NCBI RefSeq assembly: GCF_008831285.2
Contig: NC_045147.1
Coordinates: 3,062,001 to 3,126,000, forward strand
Source of the DNA: Nymphaea colorata
Lineage: Eukaryota > Streptophyta > Magnoliopsida > Nymphaeales > Nymphaeaceae
DNA length: 64,000 nucleotides
Direction: 5' to 3'
The position numbers were made by a program, and so were the translations under genes. This document shows positions 52,501 through 64,000 of the stretch, one piece after another; within the stretch, counting starts at the first letter, position 1, and the number at the start of each line of letters is the position of its first letter. A model generated the notes under the pieces. That model worked only from the letters and a program-made list of their open reading frames with translations. It was not told the DNA's origin and did not search any database.

Positions 52501-54674
52501 TGAGATGGCTATTCAGTAAAGTTTCAAACCATCCACTTCCAGATCTTTGCATTGACAGAATTGCAAAGAAACGGACAGGATTGCAAAGGCATTCTCCCCT
52601 GTTCAAGAATAGAAGAGTCACATAAGCAAGAAACATGATATTCATTAAAAAGTATCGTAAAATCCAGTAACAATGCAAACCTGCTGAAATTTTTTGGCTT
52701 TGGGTAGTGCAAATAAGCTCTCTCCTTGGGATCAAATCCAGAAGCGTTACAGTGGTGCCTTCTGAACACCTGAACCGTTGCTAGATTATAACTAGGATCT
52801 GCATGAGGACTTATTTGCTTCAGACACACGAAGCAGATATAAGCTCCAAAGACAAAAGCAAAAATAAGGAGTGTCCTCATCACGAACTGTGACTTCTTGA
52901 ACGTTTTCACACCAAGTACATCCTGAAAAACGAAGATCACCCAGAGATTACACATCAGAAAAGTAAATACACAAGCAACAAGCAACGACACAGCAGATGC
53001 ACTACCATCTACTTGGTGCATTTATAAAAGCTCTATAATGCTATGAACTTTGCTCGGTTCTTAATATTTTTCCCGATAATTTTTTTTCTTACTGACCTGG
53101 TAGCAATCCTAGAAATACTGCAGGAAAGCATGTTCGCCGATTCTTTGTATGGCAAAAGCACCCAGAGTTGATCTCCCTCATTATAATTTGCCTAATATGC
53201 ATTAGCAATGTTCTATGGGTACAAACCAGCATTCGAAAAGGTCAAAAAGAAAAAATTATGTGCATCCGCGGCAGTATTTCTGTGTGTGTTTCATTTCAGT
53301 GGCTATTCGTGAACATTAATTTCAGGAATCCTCGGACCTCGCATCTTTTACATGAAAGTACTAACAAAATCTCAGTCAGTCGCATGAAACACGTCTTCCG
53401 TTTTCTTCTGTCAAACCTAAGATTGCGTCGGTCATTCCACCGCCAGAAAAAGAAATAAAAAAGGAATTTAAAAAGAAAAAGGGCAGCCCGCAACATAAGA
53501 TTCGATTATTCAGTAAAGAATATTGTGGTACCAAAAAACGGCGACCCAAGGCTTGATGAACCTTAGGATGCATGCCATTATAAACCAATCTGTAAGTTTA
53601 TTTAGAGTTTATCGACTCAATCTAAATGCAGATACCTACGGCGTAGTTTATCTACTGCCCATCAAACTTCAGGTCACGTGGCTCACAAAGTTTTTCCACA
53701 TCGTTGGCAGTCGACTTCTTAAACATTCTCTTTATATGATTCCAAATGAATGTATTTCCTACAGGGTACGGTGACAGACTCATAGTTCCCAAGCTAGGGG
53801 CTGCAGTGATCTCTCACTAAGTGAAACAACTCGTATGGGATGACGGCACGGTATCTCGCTACTGTTTACATTTTTTATTTGAATACCTACGTCTTGCTAC
53901 TGCTTCTTCTGATCAAGGGGATTGGTGAAGCAGTCTCTTGCTCCGCTCCAGACAGAGCAGAGAGCCTATCCTGTGTAGGGTTTTTGAAACTTGCTTCTGT
54001 CAGAATCCATGGAAACGCAGAAGCATGATTCTGTATCATTCTCTTGTTTATGCTTTTTCTTTTCGTTTTCTCCTTTTGTCTCATGAAAATATGGTTGCAG
54101 TTCTTGCTGACTATTGACCTCTTGACCTCTGGGAAGTAAGCAATCCGCACCTTTGATTGCTTTTTTCTTCTACTATCAATATTGTGGTAGAGGACTTGAT
54201 GATAGTACTTCATATAGCATGTTCATTGTTTAGTTCTTTTCAGCATGCTTACTGCCATGACTAAGGCTCAGTCTTCGTGGAGAATATGCAAACGGTAGGT
54301 TGGAGGCTGCGAAACTCAAGATCAAACACTAAAAGATAACTGTAAAAATATAAAAAGAAAAGCAATTTTTTTAGTTTTTACCAACAAATCTTCGCCTTGG
54401 TTACTGTTTCAGATTTGTACGTTGTCAGTGTAAAGCACAATGATAATCAAGACTAACTGTGTCAACAATGTAAACAGGGGGCTACTAGGCTGATGGAGAC
54501 GTATGTTCAATGAAATAAAATGACGGGGACTTGATTTCACATCTACCAGAAACGTAAATTAAGAAACCGAAGAAAGTACAAAAACGGGATAAATTTATCC
54601 GGTGATCGTTCTCAGAGAGAGAGAGAGAGAGAGAGTTTCACGGTTCACCGCACCTTGAGAAGATCGTCCGTCAT
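49541..54674 (-). CDS. Type II membrane sulfotransferase-like protein (plant NodH-like), 6 exons
   Basis: Exons in transcription order: 54654-54674, 52681-52922, 52340-52598, 50507-50686, 49789-49944, 49541-49702. All borders are GT-AG and join in frame to 339 residues. The first exon codes only seven residues (MTDDLLK), then a 1.7-kb intron. Residues 24-41 form a single hydrophobic anchor after a basic stretch, typical of a Golgi type II protein. The PAPS 5'-phosphosulfate loop is visible as LSMQRSGSGWFETLL (102-116). The 3'-phosphate site is IFLFRKNLLHRMVS, with Arg199 and Ser208 spaced as in sulfotransferases. ALKYFKSTRHIILYYEDIV and VQEFLGVP are family blocks. Plant relatives are labelled nodulation protein H-like. 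The acceptor molecule is unknown. It is convergent with the phosphoesterase gene, the two stop codons lying about 350 bp apart. Confidence 0.92.
54613..54635 (-). repeat. (GA)n microsatellite at start of sulfotransferase-like intron 1
   Basis: On the coding strand this is a CT tract beginning 18 bases after the exon 1 donor. Confidence 0.85.
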
Positions 54675-57600
54675 GTTGTGAGAACTCAACTCCCCTTGTT
54701 CAGGAAATCGGAGACGGCCTTCTTCTCCAGTAAGCGGATTCCGGAACATGGGACTAACAGCATCTTCACAGAAAGCAGGCGATCTCAACGGGAAAATCCA
54801 GGAAGTATAAAGTTATAAACAGAGAGTCGTGCGCGTTGAGAAGAGTGTTAATGGCGATGGTGATGGCGGAGAAGCTGTCCATGTGAGAAAGAGAAGTGGG
54901 GAGGAGAGCGTCGGAGCGGGTGGTGGGGGGCATGAGTTCTCGTGTACCTCCGCTCTCGAACGCATCTATCTCCACCTCCATCATTAAAATGACTCCATCT
55001 CCGCCTCCCCTGCTCTGCTACTTCCGTGGGTCTTCATTCTTGCCGCCTTTTTCGAATTTGCCTACACGTTGCGAGATTTTCCTGTAATACGAGCACTCTC
55101 CCTCTTAACAACTTTTCTTTAGATGGCAGGACGGACCATTGATTATAATAAATGAAGCATCAGAAAAGGGAATTGAAGAGATTGGCAACTTGCGAATAAA
55201 GTAAGACTCTGTTGGAGGGGAGTGACTAAACTTTGGCTTCACCATTCGAGATCACCAACATTTTAGATTTATGGATTTACGGTCTGATATTCTTCCATTG
55301 GATATTAAATTTAAGGTTTCTTAATAAGTTTTTTACCTGTAACGTCAAATTAAGATTCACGTTGCTATTAAGATTCTCAATTTGTTTAAACTGAAAATTT
55401 TTAGTGCCCACCTTTTAATGCAGTATGGGATCTCTGAATTGCTTGGGGATCCTCTCTCCCCATGTCCCCATGTATAGACAGTATGAGCCCAGGTGATCTG
55501 TACCTTCACCTCTACATCACTCCTCGATTTTCATCCTGTGTACCGGTCGGTCAGCAAGACAATCCAAAGCCAGTGCTACGCGGGAAGCATGTATGTACTG
55601 TAGAACACTACACCCAAAATCTTTCTCTCTCTCTCTCTCTAACCTTTCGTTTTCATGCCAAATGTTATTAGGTCTAGGTGCTTAGTTTGTTTATATTTTG
55701 TCCTTATGCAGTTATACTAATGAGGATGGCTAGTATGGATTTGGGTTTTTTCTTAATTTTTAAATCAATTTAAAATATTTGCAATCATATTTAATAAAAT
55801 AATGAAAAAATAGGACAATATAAATTTAAATGCATATTGGCAGATCGATATCCATATTGATGAGCAAATCGAAGCGATGCAGTTCCCCTCGAGGATTCCA
55901 TCCCATCTTGAGCACTAACGCATTACCAACTTCGGCATGCTTGAATTTTTTTGGTAATTGATTATCTGACTGTCGTGATTTGTTAGTTCAACTGTCCTAA
56001 CTTTTTAGAGATATTTTGAACAGACCAAATCTTTTCCTTTTTTTCCCTCATTTTTAGGGTTTAAGGCTGTTTTTAGATTTAGATAAAAAGCGATACATCT
56101 ATCAACTAAAATATCACTCATCTACTGTTCTACCGTTTGCAGTTTAAATGAATAGATGTAACATGTGACTACCCTGGGGGCTTGTATCTTAAGGGTTTAT
56201 GCTTTTCAATTCTAGTGTCGTGAAATAAATGTAAAAAAAATAATACAAAAAACACCAAAATATAAAAGCTGTCGTTGAAGCATTCAATCATCATCCAATT
56301 GATTTTCCGGAACTCACTTTGGAATGGAAGCTCACATCATTTTTATTCTCTTGAATAAAATTTCTCATTTGATTCATAACAAGCATTGTGTTACTATCTC
56401 ATGGATCTGTTTAAAAAATAAAACTAATTCATAAAACATTTGTTATGCTGTTCAATGAATTTGCCTTATTAGTTAGGATATGTTCATGAAACAAGAACAA
56501 AGTGTTACCATTACCAAACAGTTTCTAAAGTTCTTTCAATGTTGGGACAGATGGGCGTTTTGTGCGTGCATGTGCATGGGGGGAGACATCTCAGCTTTTC
56601 CACAGATCATGTCCTGAGCTTCAAACATGTTCCTGTCCCGCCACCTGACGCCGTCTGAAGGGCGCATGTGGAATGAGGAAACTTTTTCATAGATTCTAAC
56701 AAACGGAGCTTGATCGACCTCTCCTTTTGAAAAGGTTCGCACGACCTTTTCTTTTTTACTTGGGAGTTGGATAAGCGTTGGGGCTTCAAAGAGTAGGAGC
56801 ATCCTCTTCCCATGCGAAGCTGCACCAAAACATAAGGAAGCCAGATACAACCACGAGTGTGTTGGAGTTTTTGTTGAGATCGTCGATGAAGAAGGAAAGC
56901 AAGTAACTACCGTATGCTAAACTTAACGGAAATCATTTGGGCAATGGATTCCAAAGAGATTAGATACTAGAGATTAAGTTGTCAATATAGAAACCAAACT
57001 GATTTTTCAAGAGTTTGAAATACCTTTCAAAGAACATAATGTTTCGTCTCGTTTATTTCGTTCTATCCTTGGCCTCATTTGAATTGTATTTCGAACTCTT
57101 TAAAAAATAGTTTGATTTTCGTATTTGCAACTTTAAATGTATATTGTTTAATCTCTTAGAATCGATCGTCCATATGATTTCCATCAAGTCTGATTATACA
57201 TACACACGCATCCTACCACTATGGTCGACCCACTAAAATAAAATATTGAAAAGCGTTCATTTTTTGTAATTTAATCTTGTAGATTTGAACTTAAGAATGA
57301 TTTGATGAGGAACATCCATTAAGTTACTCTTTTTTTTTTACTTTAATAATGTTTTCTTAATCTTATTGTATCAAAATTACGATAGTAGAAAAATCGTTTT
57401 TATATATATATAACTTGAACTAAAATAAGATTTGTAGTAAATTGATGTTTACACTGACACACAATATATATATATATATACACCATTCGCTGTTGTTGTC
57501 AAGATATAGAATTCAAAAGTTCCAGAATTTATTAAAAATGCAAAAAAGCATGCAAAACCCCCATCGGCAAGGAGCCGATACGGCCGGCACGGTCCGATAC

Positions 57601-58149
57601 GAATTGATATTAATAACAATTTCATGTTAAACTGATTATAAAAGCTAAAGAACTTGGAGGGAAATCACCTGAGAGTACATGGAGAGAAAACAGAAACTAG
57701 TTGGGTTGGATAAGGTAAGCACGAACCTCATTTTAGTTCCTGCAAGGGTGTAAAGTGACTTCAATCAATTTGTCATTCATCCGCATTGTCACGCTTCAAT
57801 GGGAAAGCAATAATTTCAAGTGTTAAGGGGACCAAGTTATCAATTATATTTGCTTCAATGTTGAGATTCCGTATTTTCAATGATTTTTCCTCCTTTTCTC
57901 TTTTTGTTTTTTAATTCTTCTTTGGTCCTGTCTAACTCAATTCGATGACTTTTGAGTGATATTATACGTTGAAATTAGTGTCCTAATTATCTCACATCAT
58001 TGCTAAATGCACAAAAGCTTGCATCCAACTGAAAGGCATAAAGAAACCTACCAAGAGACTGAAGGGGATTATTCTGCATCCAATTGGATGCTTTAGCTGT
58101 AGGGATGCAAGGGCTCCTGTAATCCAAATACAGGAGACTTGCAACAAGG
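54675..58149. other. Intergenic and presumed promoter of the sulfotransferase-like gene
   Basis: The first few hundred bases should hold the 5' UTR and promoter of the minus-strand gene. No firm TATA box was identified. A 104-codon minus-strand frame at 56850-56536 overlaps another frame and has no known motif. (CT)n occurs near 55622-55641 and (TA)n near 57465-57480. Confidence 0.4.
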
Positions 58150-58155
58150 CCCTCT

Positions 58156-58195
<40 letters not shown>

Positions 58196-58283
58196 ACACA
58201 CACACATATATATATATATATATCCTCTCTCTCTCTCTCTCTACATATACACACACACACACACATACACACACACACATATA

Positions 58284-58314
<31 letters not shown>
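58150..58314. repeat. Duplicated compound microsatellite (CT)n(AC)n(AT)n
   Basis: The order CT tract, AC tract interrupted by ATAC, AT tract occurs twice in succession (58150-58223 and 58224-58314). Open frames across it are artefacts of the repeats. Confidence 0.93.
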
Positions 58315-60205
58315 TCGGCGACCAAAAGTTATCCTATGTCCACGGCCACATGGGGATTTTCATTAACTCGGAATTAAGAATGCAAGAGATATTCATGCCT
58401 CTTAAACATAGGAATTAGGGCAGACTGCAAAACAGCAAATTGGAGAAGTATATTAAGTAGAGATTAGGCTCCACACTTTTAACAAATTATACCACCAAAC
58501 AAGATCCTAACTTTTACATTTTTATTGTTGTTGTTAGGAGCTCAAATTTTGGGGTATGACTATGGTAGACTACCATGAGGAATTTGGGACAATTTGGTGA
58601 CTCTAGGAAACAAATTGACTCCAATTGAGCTTATCTTTCTGTAGAACCAAAACCCAACTACATGTTTCAAACTAAGAAGTCAATGGACAGGACCAGCGTC
58701 TAACCTAGTTCTGATCTATACCTGTAAAAAGCTTTTTCTTTTTCCTTGATGCAATCAAGAGCACACCTAGCTAGGAAGTTGGAACTAAAGAACTTCAAGT
58801 TGATGGAGGTAAGAGGGATAAATATTGGGTGCAATTTTTTATAACATCCACCCAACCACACCATGCCTGTAGAAAACCCTAATGAAAATATCTTTCTTTA
58901 CCTTTCCATAATTGAATCTCACCAACCTGACCTGGCTTTGTATATCGACAACCCAAACCTTGATACTAGTTGGACCTTCCTCGTTCCCGAAAGCACATCC
59001 ACTAAAGTTATGTATGATCAGGCCTTCCTTTTGAGACATATGTATCGTACTTCACTCGAGAAGAATACGGATCAAAGAATTAAAAGCAAACCTGAGTATT
59101 ATACATAATGACCTTCCCATTGAATATGAGGTTAATAACCCACCACCCAAAACAGATGCTCAAACGCCTCCCATTCCCCCCACCCCTTGGATTGTATCGA
59201 AACTTGGATAGGGTATGGTACAACAGTCAACTAGAGCACCTCATCCTTTACATTTCAAAATAATAGCAACCACAAGAATCAAACCAACAAAGTACTCTCT
59301 ACACAACCACCTGCCCCACCAGCTATCCTATGCCCTTTGAAGCTATATACCCATCTTCATTCTTATTTCATCATAATGGCCATGGAAAACACCAATGCAA
59401 CTAGGTTTGCAAACAGGTGGGATAAGGAAACTAGTACAAAAAAAGAACTTCACCTAGGTAGCTATAGCAGGATTCAGGGTTCCGGATTCACCAAATCAGG
59501 AAATATGGCATGTAAATTGTGAAGCTTAATTATGTCTTTTCAGTTAGAATCTGGATACACGTAAGTTAGCTCAAATTTAGATTCATACCCGTGTATAAAA
59601 TTTGAAACCACGGCATTTTAGTTCGCTAATACCTTGCTCTGACCATTAATTCCCAAAATAGCAAAACAAGTCATCACTACTACCACCAAAACCACCAATC
59701 AATCACCACCGAATTTTATCCCAACTATGTTAGATGAAGTGGAGACAGTTCACCTCCAATCTCACCCTTTCAACTATAAAGAGATCTGGAGAAAGCTATA
59801 TAAACTGTGGCCTCTGGTTTAGTCAGAACCAAATCATCGTCAAGTAACTTTTCGCAAAAATGAATACTTGCGATGTGCAAGTAATAGCTATAGAAGTGGA
59901 GCAATCGTATCGCATAGAATACATTTTTCAGCATTAGATGAGCAGCATTTTGTCTTTGAGTCACAAGCCTGTATAATTACCTCCTCCATGTTGTTGGAAT
60001 CCTCATCAGAGACAGATAGACCGTGCAGCAGAATCGTGTAACTTCTCTCTGTGAATGTCATGCACTACCAGACAAAACCTAACGTGCTTAAAATACCACC
60101 GTGCTCCTCCTCTTCTGCATGGGTTTGCAGCACCAGCTTGTTTGACCAGCCTGGCAGGTACCAAAAGCTCAAGAACCTACTGGCAATTTTGTAAAAATGT
60201 TGAAA
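58315..60205. other. Intergenic, 3' flank of the heme oxygenase-like gene
   Basis: A plus-strand stretch at 58863-59108 stays open for 81 codons (from a non-family ATG) and is less repetitive than its surroundings, but matches nothing I recognise. The last part is presumed 3' UTR of the minus-strand gene. Confidence 0.4.
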
Positions 60206-63200
60206 CTATGTAATAATCAATCGAATGATCTGTCCAGAAAACTTGAATGATTTTGCTGCTTCTCTTAGGCATTTGTTTTTCTCATCTCTAGTCCATTGCT
60301 GCACCAAAAGAGATTAATTAGCCACATAAAGACCAAGATCACTTGAGTTTATAGTGTAGTCAAAGGGATCTAATAACCTTACCTCTCCAAGCTTATTAAG
60401 CTTTTCTCTTAGAGTTTTCAACAATACAGGCACATCATCTTCCCACTTGTAGAACTCCAGTTCCTTATTTTCAAGAATGTTCTCAGATACCTACGTGTAA
60501 GGAAACCCATATGTGACTAAAAAGGTCGAGGCAGATAATGAAATTTGTACCTTTCCAAATCAACGAAGACAATAGAAATAAGGCAACAGAGAAAGGAAAA
60601 AGGAAAAGGCTTTCTCATTTCTATTTTACAAGGATTTATGCTCTAGTGTACCCCTTTTATCATAACAAAAGAAGTACTGAAGTCTACAACACATAAGATC
60701 TGCCAGGATACGCATGTTTATCATGGTCTATCCTAGTTGCCCTTTACCAGCAAAGAGAATCTTGCCAGTGCTTCCAGGTCATAGAAAGGATGGAGAAACC
60801 TGAATATTCAGGTGAAGGAGAGCCATTGTCGGCTTCTGTCCTATTCCTTTATAAACTATTACAAACAAGAATGTGCACAATAAAAGGCATGTGAAAACCT
60901 GTGTGACAGTTTCTACTGTATTTATTCATAAGAACAACCACAGCTCATGAAAATACATACTTGAGAATTATTCAACATGGAACTTAAGTACATAGAGGCC
61001 AAAGCTTTAAAGTTTTAAAAGGAGTAGACCAACAATGAGCATCATATTTCAGTGCTAAAATCTAGAAAAAACTATGCTTCGAATATAGGAAATTGCACAT
61101 GTTGACATGGATCATCTCTCAAGCCTAAAAAATGTGAACACTATGCAAAACCTCTTTAAGTATGATAGGAGAACAAAGTTGTATTTCACATGGCAATCTT
61201 CTCCATTGGTTTTCAGTAACTAAACAATTTTTTCCTGTGCTCTAGCTATTGCACCACCACCACACATCGTTAAATTTATCTAGAGGTAAATAATTTGCTG
61301 CCATTCTCCCAGCCACCAGCAGGTGTTTAACAGGTGCATCTCTAGATTGAGATGGTTTCAGTTTTACACTCATATGACGGGAATTATTTGGTAGCCACAT
61401 GGACAGTATTTTGCACTGACCATCTGTCCCTTAATATTTCAGGAATGTTTCCATGCCGTGGATATATTCACCATAAAATCACTCTTGCTAGGACCAACTG
61501 TAAATTCAGTTACATAGCCTCATTCACTTTCACAGAGCATCAGAGTCCAAAACTGAAACCAAGCACGGACGTCATTGTAACAGTTGTGTGCGATGATGAA
61601 AACATTGCAACAAGTTGCACCTTCACTATCATTCTTTTCCCATTCCAAATGCCCAAAAGAGAACATTTGTCACACTTTTGTCCAAAGCGAGCTTGCTGAT
61701 TGATGATTGTGAATACTCAAAGCTTGTCTCAGCTGAGTTAGCAAAAGAAAATGATAGCAAAATAGTAATGGGAATGTTGAACAAGAACATAGGATCAAAA
61801 GCCTTAAAAGGAAATCTGGATGTTTAAGGCCTTCTAATGCATTGAATTATGAATCATGCTTAGCTAAAGGCACTGGAGCAGAGTATGTCCTCAGGTGGCA
61901 AAGGTAGTTGCCGGTGTTCTAGGTTGCTGTCATGTTGTGCATACAAGGTCAATCTATGCACACCTTGTAACAGAATTTATCAGTTTTTCTAATCTTCCTA
62001 AAGACAAAGCAAAAGATACAAATGTTACACACGTGAAACAAAAAGATGACCTTCCAGGAGCATCTGATTTCAGTCAACTGTGCCCACCACACAATGGCAT
62101 CCCCAGTACTCCTGCTTCAGAATACTACGTGGCTTCCAGCAGGATAATAAATAAGAAAGTTTCCTTCTCTTAGTTGTTAAAGGATTCAGGATGCATGGTT
62201 GGAGCTATTAGCTTATTACCATTTATTACTAAATATATTCCTGATGTTTTGTTCTGCAACAAACATGTCCAAGCTGTAGCATGAAACACTCATTGCCCTA
62301 TATCAAACCTTGAGGCTTGAGCAAAGAAATCTGCACAAGTTCTTGAATTTATGATAAATCAGAAGCTTAAATCCTGCCACATAGGTATGGCTACTGATTA
62401 AGGACGACAGCCATCTTTGTGAAGTTTCCAGTAAAACAAAGGGAGATGTGCTACAGGAGTCAGAGTATCAGCACCATAGGCCCAAAATTATGATCAGTTA
62501 TCATGTTTCCGTCTGAAATATAAAGGCATTATTTATCATGCAGAAAGCATTCTATTGAAGGCACATCCAATACAAATTGTGCAAAACAAAGAGAAGCAAA
62601 GAAGTGATACATTTACCTGCTTCCCTATCACCTGGCCACCACTTATATGTGCGAAATATATGTTATAGAAATGAGATAAGAATGCTGGCAGACTGGTTTC
62701 TGAAATTTCACGCAGATATTTAGCGTAAGAAACACCAGGAGAACTCGGTTCTGGAATCAAGTAGCCCTGTTGGCTAAACCACTCTATATCTTTTGAAAGA
62801 GCATCTGATCGCTCCAAACCAAGTTTCCTGAAGTCAGCATCTGCAGAGAATTCATCCGTGTCATTTATATGCTCATAATTATGATCAATGCCTCTTACTG
62901 GATGCAGCATCCCAATTAAAACCAACATTCATGCTTTGTCTCAACCACCGAGCAGAAAGGGTTCAGATAAAATAAGAATACAGATACATGCTCCACAAAC
63001 AAACTACTCAAAATTAAAGAATGTGGGGAGGTTAAGATAATTAAAAAAATATGACTTTCTGAAAACAATTCCTTGGGTTCCCAAGTACGTGGAGGAGATC
63101 GTTATTGATGTTTGAAGAAGCCACCAATAATCAACATTGCAACTGGGTACCAAGATTTCCAGGAGAGAAAACCAAATTGGAAGCGGGGAACGTTTACAGC

Positions 63201-64000
63201 CTTCGAGGAAAGGTCAAATATAAAGGATTTTCGCTCTGTGGTAATGGGCTTACTGTCAAGCAGACTCTTCACGACCAGTACCGTCATCAACCTCAAATAA
63301 AAATTGCTTCACATGGTTCTATGTCTACACGGATATATATTAAGTATGCGGGCACCTGGGTTTGATGCTTCCCCATTCTAATCAGCATGACTTGATCCTC
63401 TTTCTACAACCATCACATGCTTACTTTGAGAGCCAACGGAATGCAACAGATCATGGTAGCAAAAAGAAATGACATTCGCGTCACAGTTTAATCACATATC
63501 AGCTTCCGTGTTACTCTTGAACTAATTGTTCAAATCAACCGAAAATTGGTATGTATGAGAAACCGGAAGAAAGAAACAAATGAATAACGTGAGAGAGAGA
63601 CAGAGAGCGGACATACATGCGACATGAGTGGCCTCATCCACAATTTTATCGAGGGTGTCGAAGACGAGCTTGCTGTCCACCAAGTATTTGAGATAGCCCT
63701 CGACGCTGGGCTGCCATGTCTCCTCTGCATTATTGCCGCCGTCACATTCCAACTCCTGCTCTCCTTCCTCGTCCTCTTCCTTCGTCTCCTCGTCCTCTTC
63801 CTTACTCTCTTCCTTCTCTCCTTCGTCATCCTCTTCCTCCCACGCTTCCTCCTCTTCTTCGTCCCCCTCCTTCTCTCCTTCGTCATCCTCTTCCTCCTCT
63901 TCTTCCTCGTCGTTGTCATCGTCGCCGTCCATCTCCTCCTCCTCCTCCTCCTCCACTTCCTGCTGCTGCTGTTTCTGCTTACGCCGTCGCTGCTTCACCT
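60206..64000 (-). CDS. HO2: Heme oxygenase 2-like protein, 3' part of gene (5' end outside window)
   Basis: Visible exons in order: 64000-63617 (incomplete), 62840-62617, 60490-60383, 60298-60206. They join in frame to about 268 residues. After a basic start and a very long Glu/Asp stretch, the first exon gives ETWQPSVEGYLKYLVDSKLV. Later exons give FRKLGLERSDALSKDIEW, IPEPSSPGVSYAKYL, FLSHFYNIYFAHISGGQVIG, ENKELEFYKWE and CLREAAKSFKFSGQIIRLII. These are plant heme oxygenase blocks, and the acidic spacer before ETWQPS is the mark of the HO2 type. HO1-type enzymes open heme to biliverdin in plastids for phytochrome chromophore. HO2 types can lack the heme-binding His. That residue lies upstream of the window, so activity cannot be judged. 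The transit peptide is also missing. Intron 2 is 2.1 kb. Confidence 0.92.
60491..62616 (-). other. Intron 2 of the heme oxygenase-like gene
   Basis: 2126 bp between acceptor TAG at 60491-60493 and donor GTAAATG at 62610-62616 (coding strand). Some plus-strand frames of 90-115 codons occur (for example 61352-61699). None shows a known motif, and I see no transposon ends. Confidence 0.6.
63636..63960 (-). repeat. Trinucleotide-rich coding tract (Glu/Asp)
   Basis: Plus strand is dominated by TCC/CTC/TCT/CTT units, encoding the acidic insert of the heme oxygenase-like protein. Internal near-repeats encode DDEGEKE twice and EEDEE/KEEDEE several times. Confidence 0.85.

Noticed and set aside
52923-53021. 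Upstream extension of sulfotransferase-like exon 2 starting with MHQVDGSAS
   Set aside because: A good acceptor (TTTTTCAG) lies at 52923, and a better start with a good donor exists at 54674-54654, giving the expected basic N-terminus.
56536-56850. 104-codon minus-strand frame
   Set aside because: Overlaps another open frame, has no recognised motif and no splice partners.
61352-61699. 115-codon plus-strand frame within intron 2 of the heme oxygenase-like gene
   Set aside because: No family motif. It lies on the opposite strand in an intron whose flanking exons join correctly.

Overview
The window is nuclear DNA from a flowering plant. It holds spliced genes with GT-AG introns, a nuclear photosynthesis gene (RbcS), a plastid-type heme oxygenase, Ty1/copia and Ty3/gypsy retrotransposons, long (AT)n tracts and a piece of plant mitochondrial 26S rRNA. 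RbcS has two introns, whereas grasses usually have one, so a eudicot or an early-diverging angiosperm is more likely. The sequence does not let me name the species. Host DNA is strongly AT-rich. The gypsy element between 12.4 and 22.7 kb stands out as GC-rich.

Layout. (1) 1-12.3 kb is a transposon graveyard. It has a roughly 1.15 kb element with about 200-bp inverted repeats enclosing a mitochondrial rRNA fragment, then three decayed Ty1/copia remnants: a plus-strand gag/protease piece, a minus-strand RT/RNase H piece with an internal deletion, and a nearly full-order plus-strand copy whose RT was invaded by a 120-bp (AT)n tract. (2) 12.365-22.694 kb is a complete-length but inactive Ty3/gypsy chromovirus on the minus strand. 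It has two LTRs of about 1.3 kb, an initiator-tRNA-Met-type primer site, gag, protease, RT, RNase H, integrase and chromodomain, broken by three in-frame stops and a frameshift. (3) 24.491-25.268 kb is an intact but divergent RbcS gene. (4) 25.3-37 kb is intergenic DNA with short MITE-like elements (two with clear target-site duplications), SINE-like sequences, two minisatellites and one 76-codon ORF. (5) 38.383-49.189 kb is a 15-exon gene for a 1007-residue multi-membrane-span metallophosphoesterase. (6) 49.541-54.674 kb, on the opposite strand and tail-to-tail with it, is a 6-exon gene for a 339-residue Golgi-type sulfotransferase-like protein (plant NodH-like family). (7) 55-60 kb is intergenic with a duplicated compound microsatellite. 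(8) 60.206-64.000 kb is the 3' part of a heme oxygenase 2-type gene on the minus strand. It runs off the right edge and carries a very long Asp/Glu-rich insert.

The four host genes do not form a pathway. RbcS (Calvin cycle) and the heme oxygenase-like protein (tetrapyrrole/phytochrome chromophore context) both belong to plastids. The phosphoesterase and the sulfotransferase-like protein are membrane proteins whose substrates cannot be read from sequence. I found no wholly new system. The most unusual items are the inverted-repeat element carrying organellar rRNA, the divergent RbcS, the large acidic insert in the heme oxygenase-like protein and the small TSD-flanked element family. Exon coordinates were worked out by hand from reading frame, splice sites and family conservation. 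No alignment was run.
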